From: Betaproteobacteria bacterium
Lineage (GTDB): Bacteria; Pseudomonadota; Gammaproteobacteria; Burkholderiales; Burkholderiaceae_A
Assembly: GCA_016868255.1 (NCBI GenBank)
Contig: VGHN01000014.1
Span: 1 to 32,965, forward strand
DNA: 32,965 bases
Reading direction: 5' to 3'
The notes below the pieces were generated by a model. The model saw nothing but the letters and a program-made list of their open reading frames with translations, searched no databases and was not told where the DNA came from. Of this stretch, positions 1-9,405 are shown one piece after another (the stretch's first letter is position 1; each line of letters opens with the position of its first letter). Position numbers and translations under genes: made by a program.

Positions 1-1035
1 GAGGGGAAGGGCCGCGGCGATGGCCGTGGGCGCAACGATGGCCGCGGAGGCCGTCGGGAGCGTGGCGCACGCGATGGGCGTGACAACAAAGAAGGCCGCG
101 ACAACAAAGAAGGCCGCGACAACAAAGAGGGCCGCGACAATCGCGAAGGACGCGAAGGCCGTGACAAACGGGAGGGCCGTGAGGGCCGAGATTCGAGCCG
201 GGCCGAAAAATCTGCTGGCAATCGAAACGGCGAGGCCCGCGAACCGAAGGAGGCCCGTGAGCCAAGGGAGGCCCGTGAGCCAAGGGAGCCCCGCGAGCCG
301 CGTGAGCCTCGTGAAACCAAAGAGCAGCGCGATGCCAGAAAGGCCGCTGCTCATGCGGGCAATGGCCTGGCCGACTCGAACAAAGGGCCCGCACAAGCGG
401 GCGAGACAGGCGATGCCAATGACTCGGGGGAGAACGGCGGCCGCGGCCGCCGTCGCCGCCGCCGTGGCAGTGGCCGCCGCGATGACGATGCCGCTGAGAC
501 GAACACCTCATCGAGTTTCGTGGCATCCGGTGCTGCTGTCATTCGCTCCATACAAGACATGCCCAAGACCTTCAGCGGCCCTGCACGCCGGCCCTCAGAC
601 CGTTCGAACCGAGGGGACAGAGACGGCAACGGCCGTGCATCGCAAGACGCAGCTCCCGCCGCAACCGCATCCATTGGGGCAACGCCAGATAGCGCTCCCC
701 CTGTGATCGAAGCTCTCGAGACCACGGCGCCGATTCAGCTGCGCATCGATGCACCCACGGACCAAGTCCAAGAAACTCCGCAACGTGCAGTGGCGGCCCC
801 AACCCCCGCGCCTGCCCCGGCCCGAGTGCCCGACCCCTCCGAACTTCAGGCCTCGCTCAACCAGGTGGGTCTGCAGTGGGTTCAGACCGACCCCTCTGCC
901 AAGCCGGTCGCCGAAGCGGCACCGGAGGCGCCCGCATCGGTCGGTCGTAAATCCCGACGCCAACAGGTGGTATCCGAGGCAGAGCCCTTGGTTTTGGTAG
1001 AAACCCGCGGATCAGACGGGTCGACTCCAAGTTAA
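1..1035 (+). CDS. rne: Ribonuclease E, C-terminal part (5' end outside window)
   Basis: The frame is open from the first base to the stop at 1033-1035, giving about 344 residues of the low-complexity C-terminal domain of RNase E; the catalytic S1/DNase I-like half lies upstream of the window. What is visible is a disordered, highly charged tail: GRDNKE-type hexapeptide repeats, then EAREPR-type repeats, an arginine-rich stretch (GRGRRRRRRGSGRR) that would suit RNA binding, and a Pro/Ala-rich segment. It ends in GLQWVQTD and LVLVETR motifs, which resemble beta-proteobacterial RNase E C-termini. In the family this tail scaffolds the degradosome and binds RNA at the inner membrane. moaA follows 9 nt later. 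The assignment rests on the C-terminal motifs and on the adjacent moaA, as the catalytic domain is not visible. Confidence 0.8.
   Translation, partial: EGKGRGDGRGRNDGRGGRRERGARDGRDNKEGRDNKEGRDNKEGRDNREGREGRDKREGREGRDSSRAEKSAGNRNGEAREPKEAREPREAREPREPREPREPRETKEQRDARKAAAHAGNGLADSNKGPAQAGETGDANDSGENGGRGRRRRRRGSGRRDDDAAETNTSSSFVASGAAVIRSIQDMPKTFSGPARRPSDRSNRGDRDGNGRASQDAAPAATASIGATPDSAPPVIEALETTAPIQLRIDAPTDQVQETPQRAVAAPTPAPAPARVPDPSELQASLNQVGLQWVQTDPSAKPVAEAAPEAPASVGRKSRRQQVVSEAEPLVLVETRGSDGSTPS
82..153 (+). repeat. 18-bp tandem repeat in rne (GRDNKE units)
   Basis: Three near-identical 18-bp units (82-99, 100-117, 118-135) and a diverged fourth (136-153) encode the hexapeptide GRDNKE/GRDNRE. 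The period keeps frame, so copy-number change would lengthen or shorten the disordered tail without breaking the protein. Confidence 0.9.
250..303 (+). repeat. 18-bp tandem repeat in rne (EAREPR units)
   Basis: Two identical 18-bp units (250-267, 268-285) are followed by a diverged third unit. They encode EAREPR-type hexapeptides. This is a second, unrelated in-frame repeat with the same period as the one at 82-153. Confidence 0.85.
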
Positions 1036-1044
1036 CCTCTAGGG

Positions 1045-2172
1045 ATGTCTGAGAGTCAGCACAGATACATCCCTATCTCCAACCAGACCGGGCCGCAATT
1101 GCGGCCCGTTTCTGTTGATCTCGGCCAGGCCTTTGCGCCAGGACAACAACTCGATCGCTTGGGCCGGGCGCTCCGAGACCTTCGCATCTCTGTCATTGAC
1201 CAGTGCAATATGCGCTGTGGCTACTGCATGCCGCGAGAGGTCTTCCACAAAGATTATGTTTACCTCGCCCGCGATGAACTGCTGAGTTTCGAAGAGATTC
1301 ACCGGGTCGCCAAGGCATTCGCACTTCTCGGCACGAGAAAAATTCGAATCACCGGTGGCGAGCCCCTTCTAAGGAAGGGCCTCGAGGATCTCATCGCGCA
1401 GCTCTCGAGCATTCAAACCATCGAGGGCAGGCCCATTGAACTGGCCCTGACCACCAATGGGCTGCTGTTGGCAAACAAGGCTGCGGGTCTTGCAAAGGCA
1501 GGTCTGCAGCGCGTCACGGTGAGTCTCGATGCCCTGACGCCCGGGAAATTCCATGAAATGGCCGACATCGATTCGGCCACGCCCAACGATGTCATTCGAG
1601 GCATCGAGGCATCCATGGCTGCAGGCCTGCGCGTCAAAGCCAATATGGTTGTGCAGCGAGGCCGCAATGACAGCGAGATTCTGCCCATGGCCGCGCGGTT
1701 CAGAGAGCTGGGCGTCACGCTTCGATTCATCGAGTTCATGGACGTTGGAAGCTCCAATGGCTGGGCCATCGAGCATGTGGTGCCGTCATCGGAAGTCCTC
1801 GAGCGGATCCATGCCGGGTTTCCCTTGGAGCGTTTCGGCCGCGAGATCCCCAGCGAGGTCTCCGAGCGCTGGCGCTATCGCGATGGCCGGGGTGAGATTG
1901 GGCTCATCTCATCGGTCACCCAACCCTTCTGCGGTGACTGTTCTCGGGCCCGCATATCGGCTGAAGGCGGCCTCTACACCTGCTTATTCGCCAGCCAGGG
2001 AGTCGATCTTCGAGGCTTTCTAAGAGAACGCACCGACGACACCATGCTCAGCCAAGCCATTGCGCAGGTCTGGGCCCGACGCAGTGATCGCTACTCCGAG
2101 TTGCGCGGAGAGCAGACGAAAAAAACGAGGCCACAGGGGCCTCGTGTTGAGATGAGCTATATCGGCGGCTAG
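1045..2172 (+). CDS. moaA: GTP 3',8-cyclase MoaA (molybdenum cofactor biosynthesis)
   Basis: A 375-residue radical SAM enzyme that rearranges GTP to 3',8-cyclo-7,8-dihydro-GTP, the first step of molybdopterin synthesis. The N-terminal cluster motif CNMRCGYC (CxxxCxxC) for the SAM-binding 4Fe-4S lies near residues 54-61, followed by the TGGEPLLR motif. The C-terminal cluster motif is CGDCSRAR with a third Cys in YTCLF. The protein ends in the conserved Gly-Gly needed for catalysis. The ATG at 1045 follows the rne stop by 9 nt with only a weak ribosome-binding site. The upstream palindrome at 1089-1108 would sit inside the coding sequence, so a downstream start is possible, although a short N-terminal extension before DRLGRALRDLRIS is normal in this family. 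The 3' end overlaps a terminator that serves the opposite strand. Confidence 0.95.
   Translation: MSESQHRYIPISNQTGPQLRPVSVDLGQAFAPGQQLDRLGRALRDLRISVIDQCNMRCGYCMPREVFHKDYVYLARDELLSFEEIHRVAKAFALLGTRKIRITGGEPLLRKGLEDLIAQLSSIQTIEGRPIELALTTNGLLLANKAAGLAKAGLQRVTVSLDALTPGKFHEMADIDSATPNDVIRGIEASMAAGLRVKANMVVQRGRNDSEILPMAARFRELGVTLRFIEFMDVGSSNGWAIEHVVPSSEVLERIHAGFPLERFGREIPSEVSERWRYRDGRGEIGLISSVTQPFCGDCSRARISAEGGLYTCLFASQGVDLRGFLRERTDDTMLSQAIAQVWARRSDRYSELRGEQTKKTRPQGPRVEMSYIGG
1089..1116 (+). terminator. Terminator-like hairpin inside the 5' end of moaA
   Basis: Positions 1089-1108 form a perfect 20-bp palindrome: an 8-bp GC stem with an AATT loop, followed directly by TTTCTGTT. It has the form of an intrinsic terminator for rne, but lies about 45 bp into the moaA reading frame. 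Confidence 0.55.
2119..2145 (-). terminator. Rho-independent terminator for the cytochrome genes
   Basis: Read on the minus strand, an 8-bp stem (2125-2132 with 2138-2145, 5-nt loop) is followed by seven T (A-run at 2119-2125 on the plus strand). It lies downstream of the cytochrome gene at 2177-2518 but inside the last codons of moaA. Confidence 0.8.
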
Positions 2173-2176
2173 AGGT

Positions 2177-2518
2177 TTAGCGCTTCACAAACCCCAAGGG
2201 GCCTGGCAAGGAGCTGTAATAGGCGGCCAGATCGGCAATTTCTTGCTTGGTCAGTGGACCTGCCATGCCCGACATAATGGCGTTCTTGCGCGCCCCACTC
2301 TTGTAATCGCTAAGCGCACGCACAATAAAGTCTTCGTACTGTCCGGCCAGAATGGGGTAGCTGCCATCAATGGCCTTGACCCCGTCTGCACCATGACACG
2401 CGGCGCAGGCCTGATCGGCCTTCTCTTTGCCTTTAATGGGGTTGCCTGCCTGGGCCGACATCGCAAAGGCCAGCGCAGAGGCAAAAAAAACTGATCGTCC
2501 GAAAGTTTTCATAGTCAT
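2177..2518 (-). CDS. Small periplasmic class I cytochrome c
   Basis: A 113-residue protein with a signal peptide (about residues 1-24, ending AQA) and one haem-binding CAACH motif at residues 38-42. A Met in the IMSGMAGPL segment is the likely distal haem ligand, and the LTKQEIADLAAYYSSL helix is typical of class I cytochromes c. It probably shuttles electrons in the periplasm; its partner is not visible here. A strong purine-rich ribosome-binding site (GGAGAGGGAA) precedes the ATG at 2518; an ATG two codons later is also possible. It follows the sister cytochrome at 2531-2902 by 12 nt, so the two are cotranscribed and end at the terminator within moaA. Confidence 0.9.
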   Translation of the reverse strand: MTMKTFGRSVFFASALAFAMSAQAGNPIKGKEKADQACAACHGADGVKAIDGSYPILAGQYEDFIVRALSDYKSGARKNAIMSGMAGPLTKQEIADLAAYYSSLPGPLGFVKR

Positions 2519-2530
2519 TTTCCCTCTCCC

Positions 2531-2902
2531 TTACTTGCGGGGTTTGGCATAGAAGGCGGCAAGATCGGCCATGTCCTGATCGGATAAGGAGGCCGAGACG
2601 GCTTTCATACTGGGGTGCGAACGCTCACCGGACTTGTAGGCCTTGAGCGCCGAGACCATGTAGGCCTCGCTCTGGCCGGCGATTTTGGGAACGCGGTAAA
2701 GCACAGGAAATGCGGTTTTGTACTCAGGAATACCGTGGCAGCCAATGCACATGGAATTCTTTTTTGCCCCGGCTTCTGCACTGCCAACAATGGTGGAGGC
2801 TTGGGCCGGGAGGGCTACGAAACCGAGGGACAAGGCCCCGATGGTCAAAATTTTTGCGACAGGCTTCATCGCCAAGCGACTGACTTGGATAAGAAAATGC
2901 AT
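2531..2902 (-). CDS. Small periplasmic class I cytochrome c
   Basis: A 123-residue secreted protein with a CIGCH haem motif at residues 52-56 and the same C-terminal helix as its neighbour (LSDQDMADLAAFYAKPRK). The signal peptide ends near PAQAS at about residue 36. The start at 2902 has a GGGGGAGATC ribosome-binding site; an internal Met at residue 12 would give a shorter, more usual signal peptide. The pair looks like a tandem duplication that has since diverged: both align along their length, including SGxR, a Met, then the D-x-A-x-L-A-A-x-Y helix. The likely role is electron transfer to a terminal oxidase or other periplasmic acceptor; no specific partner is shown by the context. Confidence 0.9.
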   Translation of the reverse strand: MHFLIQVSRLAMKPVAKILTIGALSLGFVALPAQASTIVGSAEAGAKKNSMCIGCHGIPEYKTAFPVLYRVPKIAGQSEAYMVSALKAYKSGERSHPSMKAVSASLSDQDMADLAAFYAKPRK

Positions 2903-2935
2903 GGATCTCCCCCTGAAACTATGCCACCAAGTTTA

Positions 2936-2967
2936 ACACCGACCACACCCTGGAGCGGGGTCGGTGT
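2936..2967 (-). terminator. Stem-loop after htpG
   Basis: A perfect 9-bp inverted repeat (2936-2944 with 2959-2967, 14-nt loop) sits between htpG and the cytochrome genes. On the minus strand it is followed by TTAAACTT rather than a clean T run, so it is a weak intrinsic terminator or an mRNA-end stabiliser. Confidence 0.5.
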
Positions 2968-2976
2968 CCAAGCCCC

Positions 2977-4953
2977 CTACTGCCCGAGACCCTTCAGAAG
3001 GAAGGCGTTGAGACGGCGGACAAAGCTCGCTGGATCCTCGGGCTGGCCGCCTTCGGCGAGCAGGGCCTGATCGAACAGAAGCCAAACCAGGTCATGCAAG
3101 GTGTCGGAGACGCCATCTGAGACCTGCTGGCCGTCGGCCCCCAGAATCTGCCCACCCGAGGAATCGGACTCACGAATCAGGGCCTGCACCAGGGGGTGGC
3201 TTGGATTGAGTTCGAGAATCGGCTTTCGCTCGGGCGCCTTTTGACCAGTGGCCTTCAGAATCCGCTCGAGGTGCCCGCTGACATCCTGTGCATCCGAGAC
3301 CAGGCAGCAGGCCGAGTCGGTGAGTCGTTGGGTAAGTCGCACCTCTTTGACCTTCTCGCCGAGAATCTTTTGGGCCTTCTCAATGACCGGTTTGGCCTTG
3401 TCCTTGTCTTCCTTCTTGGGCTCATCGGTCTTGTCGGCCAGTTTGCCCAGGTCGAGTTCGCCTTTGGCCACCGACTGAAGGTGCTTGCCATCGAACTCAT
3501 TGAGGAAATTCAGCACCCACTCATCGATGCGATCGGTGAGCAGAAGTACTTCGATGCCCTTCTTCTTGAAGATTTCGATATGCGGGCTTGAGCGCGCCGC
3601 GGTGAGGTTGTCGGCGGTGATGCAGTAGATCTTGTCCTGGCCCTCCTTGAGTCGCGACAAGTAATCCTTGAGCGAAACATCCGGCTCATCGCCCTGGCTC
3701 TGGGTGGAGACAAATCGCGAGAGGCCTGCGAGTCGGTCCTTGTTGGAGAAGTCCTCGCCAAAGCCCTCCTTCAGGCATTGGCCGAACTCGCGCCAGAAGG
3801 TCTTGTAGTCCTCGGGCTTGTTCTCGGCCATGTCCTCCAGAACCGACAAGACCCGCTTGGCACAGCCCTCGCGAATGGCCTTGATGTCACGGCTCTCTTG
3901 AAGAATTTCTCGGGAGACATTCAGCGGCAGATCGGCCGAATCCACCACACCGCGAACAAATCGCAAATAACTCGGCAAGAGTTGTTCCGCATCTTCCATG
4001 ATGAAGACGCGCTTGATGTAGAGTTTCAAACCATGGCGTTGCTGACGGTCGTAGAGGTCGAAGGGCGCCTTGCCTGGAACGAATAGCAATTGGGTGTACT
4101 CGGTGCGGCCCTCGACCCGGTTGTGGGTGTAGGCCAGGGGCTCGTCGAGTCCGTGCGAGAGGCTCTTGTAGAACTCCTTGTACTGCTCATCGGTCACCTC
4201 CGACTTCGGACGCGTCCAGAGGGCGGAGGCCTGATTGATGGTCTCCCATTCACCCGACTGGATGTACTCGGACTTCTTCTCATCCCAGTCGCGCTTCTTC
4301 ATCTGAATGGGAATGCCGATGTGATCTGAGTAACGCTTGAGAATTTCTTTGAGTGTCCAGTGGCTCAGAAGATCGTCGTGGCTCTTCTTGTCCTCGCCAT
4401 CGCCCTCGGCCTCGCGCAGGTGCAGCACAATGTCGGTTCCACGCTCGGCCCGCTCCACTGCCTCGATACTGAAGTCGCCGGTGCCCTCGGATTCCCAGCG
4501 CACCGCCTCTGTGGCCGGAAGCCCAGCGCGGCGCGTGATCACCGTGACATGGTCGGCCACAATAAATGATGAATAAAAGCCCACACCGAACTGCCCAATG
4601 AGCGCCGAGTCTTTGGCCTGGTCGCCCGAGAGGCGGCTGAAAAACTCCTTGGTGCCCGATCGAGCGATGGTGCCCAGATTGGCCACCACCTCTTCCCGGC
4701 TCATTCCAATGCCGTTGTCTGAGATCTTGATCGTGCGCTTCTCGGTATCGAAATCCACCTGAATTCGCAGTTCCGAGTCGCCCTCGAATAGCTTGTCGTT
4801 CGAGAGGGCTTCGAGGCGAAGCTTGTCGCAGGCATCCGAAGCGTTCGATACCAGTTCACGAAGAAAAATATCGCGGTTGCTGTAGAGCGAATGAATCATG
4901 AGGTGAAGCAGCTGCTTCACCTCGGTCTGAAATGACATGGTTTCTTTGGACAT
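2977..4953 (-). CDS. htpG: Chaperone protein HtpG (Hsp90)
   Basis: A 658-residue cytosolic ATP-dependent chaperone that remodels client proteins, usually with DnaK. The N-terminal GHKL ATPase domain shows [14 protein letters not shown] (about residues 33-46), [11 protein letters not shown] and [11 protein letters not shown]. The middle domain carries the conserved NVSREILQ segment, and the C-terminal dimerisation domain ends without a eukaryotic MEEVD tail. The length is slightly longer than the E. coli protein (about 624). The ATG at 4953 has a GGAGA ribosome-binding site; a second Met five codons on is an alternative. The upstream region contains a sigma-32-like promoter (4991-5018), matching the known heat-shock control of this gene. 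Confidence 0.97.
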   Translation of the reverse strand: MSKETMSFQTEVKQLLHLMIHSLYSNRDIFLRELVSNASDACDKLRLEALSNDKLFEGDSELRIQVDFDTEKRTIKISDNGIGMSREEVVANLGTIARSGTKEFFSRLSGDQAKDSALIGQFGVGFYSSFIVADHVTVITRRAGLPATEAVRWESEGTGDFSIEAVERAERGTDIVLHLREAEGDGEDKKSHDDLLSHWTLKEILKRYSDHIGIPIQMKKRDWDEKKSEYIQSGEWETINQASALWTRPKSEVTDEQYKEFYKSLSHGLDEPLAYTHNRVEGRTEYTQLLFVPGKAPFDLYDRQQRHGLKLYIKRVFIMEDAEQLLPSYLRFVRGVVDSADLPLNVSREILQESRDIKAIREGCAKRVLSVLEDMAENKPEDYKTFWREFGQCLKEGFGEDFSNKDRLAGLSRFVSTQSQGDEPDVSLKDYLSRLKEGQDKIYCITADNLTAARSSPHIEIFKKKGIEVLLLTDRIDEWVLNFLNEFDGKHLQSVAKGELDLGKLADKTDEPKKEDKDKAKPVIEKAQKILGEKVKEVRLTQRLTDSACCLVSDAQDVSGHLERILKATGQKAPERKPILELNPSHPLVQALIRESDSSGGQILGADGQQVSDGVSDTLHDLVWLLFDQALLAEGGQPEDPASFVRRLNAFLLKGLGQ

Positions 4954-4990
4954 GGGTTCTCCAACGCGAATAAGACGAATAACTTTGATT

Positions 4991-5018
4991 AAGTGGGGGC
5001 CCTCCCACTAATTTCAAG
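4991..5018 (-). promoter_or_regulatory. Putative sigma-32 heat-shock promoter of htpG
   Basis: On the minus strand a CTTGAAA -35 element (5018-5012) is followed by 13 nt and CCCCACTT (4998-4991), close to the sigma-32 consensus CTTGAAA-N12/13-CCCCATNT. It sits 38-65 nt before the htpG ATG. The spacer and -10 form an inverted repeat (GTGGG/CCCAC). Confidence 0.65.
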
Positions 5019-5021
5019 GGG

Positions 5022-5078
5022 GCCGACAGTAAGGTTTGCCGACAGCGGGGCTCTGCCGACAGCTGGGCTTGACCACAG
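5022..5078. repeat. Imperfect 16-17 bp tandem repeat, about 3.5 copies
   Basis: GCCGACAG recurs at 5022, 5038 and 5055, each followed by a G-rich GGGCT-type segment, with a degenerate fourth unit at 5072. The array fills the space between parC and the htpG promoter. No function is evident. Confidence 0.7.
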
Positions 5079-5117
5079 CCGGCCTTGGGGCAGGCGACCC
5101 CACCCAAGTCCGCGGGC

Positions 5118-7427
5118 CTAGACCCCCGTCTGCAGGCGCTTTGGCTTGAAACGAAGCTCGGTGGGCTTGGCTTTGCGGGCCCGTTTGCCAACGAATGCCA
5201 ATAGTTGGCCTCGAGCCAACACCTCGCTCTGCGGCTTGCCCGCGCGTCCCTCGCCTTCGACCAAAAGCCCCGACTCCAAAACCAAGGCGCAGTCAATCAG
5301 CGAATCTTTCGGATCCAGGTCCACAAGAATCACGCCCTTGCCACCCGTGCCTTGCTTGACCTCATCGAGGCCGAAGATCAACAAACGCCCGAGGGCAGTG
5401 AGGCAGGCCAAGGCCCCAGCCTCGGCCGGCAGTGTGCGAAGCACGGCCGGCTCATCGCCCGACTCAAGGCCGAGAAATGCCTTGCCACTGCGGTTGCGAC
5501 CAATCAACGAATCGATGCGCGTTAGTAGACCTTGGCCCATGCGCGTGCCCACAATCACAGGCGTTCCCACCGGCGCTGCCAGAAAGCACTTGAGTTGCGT
5601 TCCCGCCTCGAGCTCAATCATGGAGGTCATGGGGGCGCCATCGCCCCGGGCCCCGGGCAGAGAGCCCACGCCCACGCTGTATGCGCGGCCGGTGCTCGAG
5701 AGCGCAACCAGAGAGTCCACCGTGCGGCACTCGTAGGTGGCATAGAGTGCATCGCCCGTCTTGAATCCAAAACCAGCCGAGTCGTGGCCATGGCCTTGGC
5801 GCGACCGCACCCAGCCATTAACAGAGACCACCACAGTCACTGGCTCATCCACCACGGGAATATCAACGGTGGCCTTCGCCTCGGCCTTGATCAGGCTTCG
5901 GCGCTCATCACCGAAGGTCTTCGCATCGTCGGCAATCTCTTTGGCCACGGCCTTGCGAAGTGCCTTGTCATTCTCGAGAAGGTGTCGCAGCTTGCCGGCC
6001 TGCTCGCGAAGCTCTGCCAACTCCTTTTCAATCTTGATGGCCTCGAGCCGCGCGAGTTGTCGAAGGCGGATCTCAAGAATGTCCTCTGCCTGAATCTCCG
6101 ACAGACCAAACTTTGCCATTAGCGCAGGCTTGGGCTCATCGCTCTCGCGTATGACCGCAATCACCTCATCGATACGCAGAAGCGCAATCGATCGACCCTC
6201 GAGAATATGGATGCGCCGCTCGGCCTGATCGAGTCGATGCTGGGATCGACGACGCACGGTGCGAACCCGAAACTCGATCCACTGCAACAGCACCTCAAGC
6301 ACCGATAGCGAACGGGGTCGGCCATCGATATCAACGGCCACGAGGTTCATCGAGACCGAACTCTGCAATGAGGTCTGCGCCAAGAGCAGGCGCGCAAACT
6401 CATCGCGATCGATTCGTGAGGTTCTGGGCTCAAAGACCAGTCGAACCGCGGCATCCTTGCCCGACTCATCGCGCACCGACTCGAGTTGCCCCAAGACCAG
6501 TTGCTTGGTCTGCTGCTGCTCAGGGCTCAGCGACTTCTTGCCTGCCTTGACCTTGGGGTTGGTGATCTCTTCAATCTCTTCGAGCACCTTTTGGGCCGAG
6601 ACGCTATGGGGCAACTCGGTGACCACCATCTGCCACTGGCCTCGGGCCATGTCTTCGAATATCCAACGCGCCCGCATGCGAATCGAACCACGTCCCGATG
6701 CATAGGCAGCAGAGATCTCCTCTGGGGCGGAAATAATCTGGCCCCCTCCCGGAAAGTCTGGCCCCGGCAGGTGCTGCACGAGTTCATCCACACCCATCGA
6801 GGGCTTCTCCATGAGGGCCAGTGTTGCGGCGGCGACCTCTCGAAGGTTGTGCGAGGGAATCTCTGTGGCCATTCCCACCGCAATGCCCGAAGAGCCATTG
6901 AGCAAACAGACCGGCAGACGTGCAGGCAACTGCAGCGGCTCTTGAAACGAACCATCGTAGTTCGGGCCGAACTCCACTGTGCCCTCATCAATCTCAGACA
7001 AGAGCAATTCCGAAAAACGAGTCAGGCGTGCCTCGGTGTAGCGCATGGCCGCTGCACCATCGCCATCGCGCGAACCAAAGTTGCCTTGTCCATCGATCAG
7101 CGGGTAGCGAAGGCTGAAGTCTTGGGCAAGTCGAACCAGTGCGTCGTAAGCCGACTGATCGCCGTGGGGGTGAAACTTTCCGAGAACATCCCCGACCACA
7201 CGGGCCGACTTCACAGGCTTGGCATTGGCGGCCAGAGACATTCGCTCCATGGCGTAGAGAATCCGACGTTGCACGGGCTTCATCCCATCGCAGAGGTCGG
7301 GCAGAGCACGGCCCTTGACCACCGAGATGGCGTAATCCAGATAGGCGCGCTCTGCGAAATCGGCCAGAGAGATCTCGCCCTCATTCACGGGGGGCTCCTC
7401 AAAGAGTCCCAAGGATTCATTGCCCAT
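5118..7427 (-). CDS. parC: DNA topoisomerase IV subunit A
   Basis: The DNA-cleaving subunit of topoisomerase IV, which with ParE decatenates replicated chromosomes. From the ATG at 7427 it is 769 residues, typical for ParC. The catalytic Tyr lies in [11 protein letters not shown] (about Tyr130), and the winged-helix segment [17 protein letters not shown] is equivalent to the quinolone-resistance region. The C-terminal half holds the beta-pinwheel repeats ([23 protein letters not shown]). ParC rather than GyrA is supported by the adjacent parE and by the lack of a canonical GyrA box. The frame is open 14 codons further upstream (to 7469), but the ATG overlaps the parE stop as TGATG and has a GGAGG upstream, so coupled translation from 7427 is preferred. 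Confidence 0.95.
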   Translation of the reverse strand: MGNESLGLFEEPPVNEGEISLADFAERAYLDYAISVVKGRALPDLCDGMKPVQRRILYAMERMSLAANAKPVKSARVVGDVLGKFHPHGDQSAYDALVRLAQDFSLRYPLIDGQGNFGSRDGDGAAAMRYTEARLTRFSELLLSEIDEGTVEFGPNYDGSFQEPLQLPARLPVCLLNGSSGIAVGMATEIPSHNLREVAAATLALMEKPSMGVDELVQHLPGPDFPGGGQIISAPEEISAAYASGRGSIRMRARWIFEDMARGQWQMVVTELPHSVSAQKVLEEIEEITNPKVKAGKKSLSPEQQQTKQLVLGQLESVRDESGKDAAVRLVFEPRTSRIDRDEFARLLLAQTSLQSSVSMNLVAVDIDGRPRSLSVLEVLLQWIEFRVRTVRRRSQHRLDQAERRIHILEGRSIALLRIDEVIAVIRESDEPKPALMAKFGLSEIQAEDILEIRLRQLARLEAIKIEKELAELREQAGKLRHLLENDKALRKAVAKEIADDAKTFGDERRSLIKAEAKATVDIPVVDEPVTVVVSVNGWVRSRQGHGHDSAGFGFKTGDALYATYECRTVDSLVALSSTGRAYSVGVGSLPGARGDGAPMTSMIELEAGTQLKCFLAAPVGTPVIVGTRMGQGLLTRIDSLIGRNRSGKAFLGLESGDEPAVLRTLPAEAGALACLTALGRLLIFGLDEVKQGTGGKGVILVDLDPKDSLIDCALVLESGLLVEGEGRAGKPQSEVLARGQLLAFVGKRARKAKPTELRFKPKRLQTGV

Positions 7428-9385
7428 CAGACATCCACCTCCACTTCGTGTCCTCTCTCTTCGAGCCATTGCCTACGAGAGGAGGCCTCACCTCTTCCCA
7501 TTAAAAGATTGAATCGCTCCGAGGTCTGCACCACAGTGAAAGCGCCGAGCGAGATCGGCATGAGCCGGCGCGTATCGGGGTTCAGTGTGGTCTCCCACAA
7601 TTGTTCGGCACTCATCTCGCCCAGTCCCTTGAATCGCGAGATGCTCCAGGCGTTCTCCTTGAGGCCTTCTTGCTTGAGCTTGTCGAGAATGTGCGTGAGT
7701 TCCCCCTCATCGAGGGCGTAGAGCTTTCGCGCTGGCTTCTTGGCCCGGGCTTCGACATCAACGCGAAACAATGGCGGCTGGGCAACATAGACATGCCCAC
7801 GATCAATCAGCTGCGGGAAGTGCTTGAAAAAGAGGGTCAGCAGGAGCACCTGAATATGGGCGCCGTCCACATCGGCATCGGAGAGGATGCAGACCTTGCC
7901 ATAACGAAGCGATGACCAATCCACGGTGTCGTTTGCGCCGTGGGGATCAATGCCAAGCGCCACGGCAATGTCGTGAACCTCGGCATTTGCAAATAAGCGA
8001 TCGCGCTCGGCCTCCCAGGTATTGAGCACCTTGCCCCGCAGGGGAAGGATGGCTTGGGACTCTTTGTCGCGGCCCATCTTGGCTGAGCCGCCGGCCGAAT
8101 CGCCCTCGACAAGAAAAATTTCGTTGCGTGCAATATCAGTCGATTCGCAATCGGTGAGCTTGCCCGGCAACACGGCCACACCCGAACTCTTCTTCTTCTC
8201 CACCCTCTGGGCAGAGCGCTGCCGAGACTGCGCTGCACGAATCACCAAATCGGCAATCTTCTTGCCCGACTCAACGTCGCGATTGAGCCAAAGCTCGAGC
8301 GGCCCTCTGACTTGAGATGCGATCAGACGCAAGGCATCGCGACTGGTGAGCTTCTCTTTGGTCTGGCCCTGGAACTGGGGGTCGAGCACCTTTGCCGAGA
8401 GCACAAAGTTCACACGCGAAAAGGCATCTTCGGGAAGAAGTTTCACTCCCTTGGGCAGCAGGCTGTGTTGTTCGATGAATGCCTTGACCGCCTGAAAGAC
8501 GCCCTCGCGCAGACCGGCCTCATGGGTGCCGCCTGCAGAGGTGGGGATGAGATTAACGAAAGACTCGCGCACCACATTGCCCTCGGCGGTGAATGCCACC
8601 ACCCACTGGCCGCCCTCGCCCTCGGCGAAGGTGTCGTCGCCCGAACCGACGTAACCCTCTTGGGCCCAGATGGGAACCACGAGATCGGCCTGCTCGATCG
8701 ACTCCATCAGATAAGACTCAAGCCCTCCGTCGTAGCGCCAGTCTTGACGCTGGCCGGTCTTCTCAATGACCAGGCTGGTGGTCACACACGGAAGAAGCAC
8801 CGCCCGCGCTTTGAGACTTCTCGCCAACTCAGCGAGCGGGATGTTCTTGTCATCAAAATATTTCGCATCGGGCCAGACCTGCACACGCGTGCCAGTGGCT
8901 CCATCGCTGCCGCCCACCTTCTTTAAAGGAGAGACGCGCTCACCACCCTCGAATGCAATGGCCCACTGGCCACCATCGCGCCAGACATTGACCTCGAGTC
9001 GTGTGGACAGCGCATTGGTCACTGACACCCCTACACCGTGCAGGCCACCCGAGAATGCATAGGCGCCGCCCGAGGACTTATCGAACTTTCCTCCCGCATG
9101 CAGACGTGTGTAGACGATCTCTACGACCGGAATTTTCTCTTCAGGGTGCGGCCCCACCGGGATGCCACGGCCATCGTCTGCCACGCTCACGCTGCCATCG
9201 AGGTGTTGAGTCACCAGAATGGTGCGTGCATGCCCTGCCAGGGCCTCGTCGGCGGCGTTGTCGATCACCTCTTGCACGATGTGCAATGGGTTCTCGGTTC
9301 GCGTGTACATTCCCGGCCGCTGCCGCACCGGCTCAAGCCCTTTAAGGACTCGTATCGAGGACTCGTCGTACTGTTTCTTGCTCAC
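7427..9385 (-). CDS. parE: DNA topoisomerase IV subunit B
   Basis: The ATPase subunit of topoisomerase IV, about 652 residues. The GHKL domain shows [19 protein letters not shown] and [14 protein letters not shown]; the transducer domain carries the QTKEKL loop; the TOPRIM domain has EGDSAGGSA and DADVDGAHI; and the C-terminal segment carries [18 protein letters not shown]. The frame can begin at TTG 9391, but GTG at 9385 ([19 protein letters not shown]) fits homologues better. No strong ribosome-binding site is visible at either. The gene ends in a one-base overlap with parC, so both are made from one mRNA. Two DnaA-box-like sequences lie just upstream (9406-9428). Confidence 0.95.
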   Translation of the reverse strand: MSKKQYDESSIRVLKGLEPVRQRPGMYTRTENPLHIVQEVIDNAADEALAGHARTILVTQHLDGSVSVADDGRGIPVGPHPEEKIPVVEIVYTRLHAGGKFDKSSGGAYAFSGGLHGVGVSVTNALSTRLEVNVWRDGGQWAIAFEGGERVSPLKKVGGSDGATGTRVQVWPDAKYFDDKNIPLAELARSLKARAVLLPCVTTSLVIEKTGQRQDWRYDGGLESYLMESIEQADLVVPIWAQEGYVGSGDDTFAEGEGGQWVVAFTAEGNVVRESFVNLIPTSAGGTHEAGLREGVFQAVKAFIEQHSLLPKGVKLLPEDAFSRVNFVLSAKVLDPQFQGQTKEKLTSRDALRLIASQVRGPLELWLNRDVESGKKIADLVIRAAQSRQRSAQRVEKKKSSGVAVLPGKLTDCESTDIARNEIFLVEGDSAGGSAKMGRDKESQAILPLRGKVLNTWEAERDRLFANAEVHDIAVALGIDPHGANDTVDWSSLRYGKVCILSDADVDGAHIQVLLLTLFFKHFPQLIDRGHVYVAQPPLFRVDVEARAKKPARKLYALDEGELTHILDKLKQEGLKENAWSISRFKGLGEMSAEQLWETTLNPDTRRLMPISLGAFTVVQTSERFNLLMGRGEASSRRQWLEERGHEVEVDV

Positions 9386-9405
9386 ATTCAATCTCGAAAA
9401 AAAAG

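Noticed and set aside
4856-5296. Open frame of 146 codons on the minus strand over the parC-htpG gap
   Set aside because: It only spans the repeat region and parts of parC and htpG in other frames; no family features and no ribosome-binding site.
6486-7721. 411-codon plus-strand open frame opposite parC/parE
   Set aside because: Shadow of parC and parE caused by high GC; no motifs and both real genes are complete.
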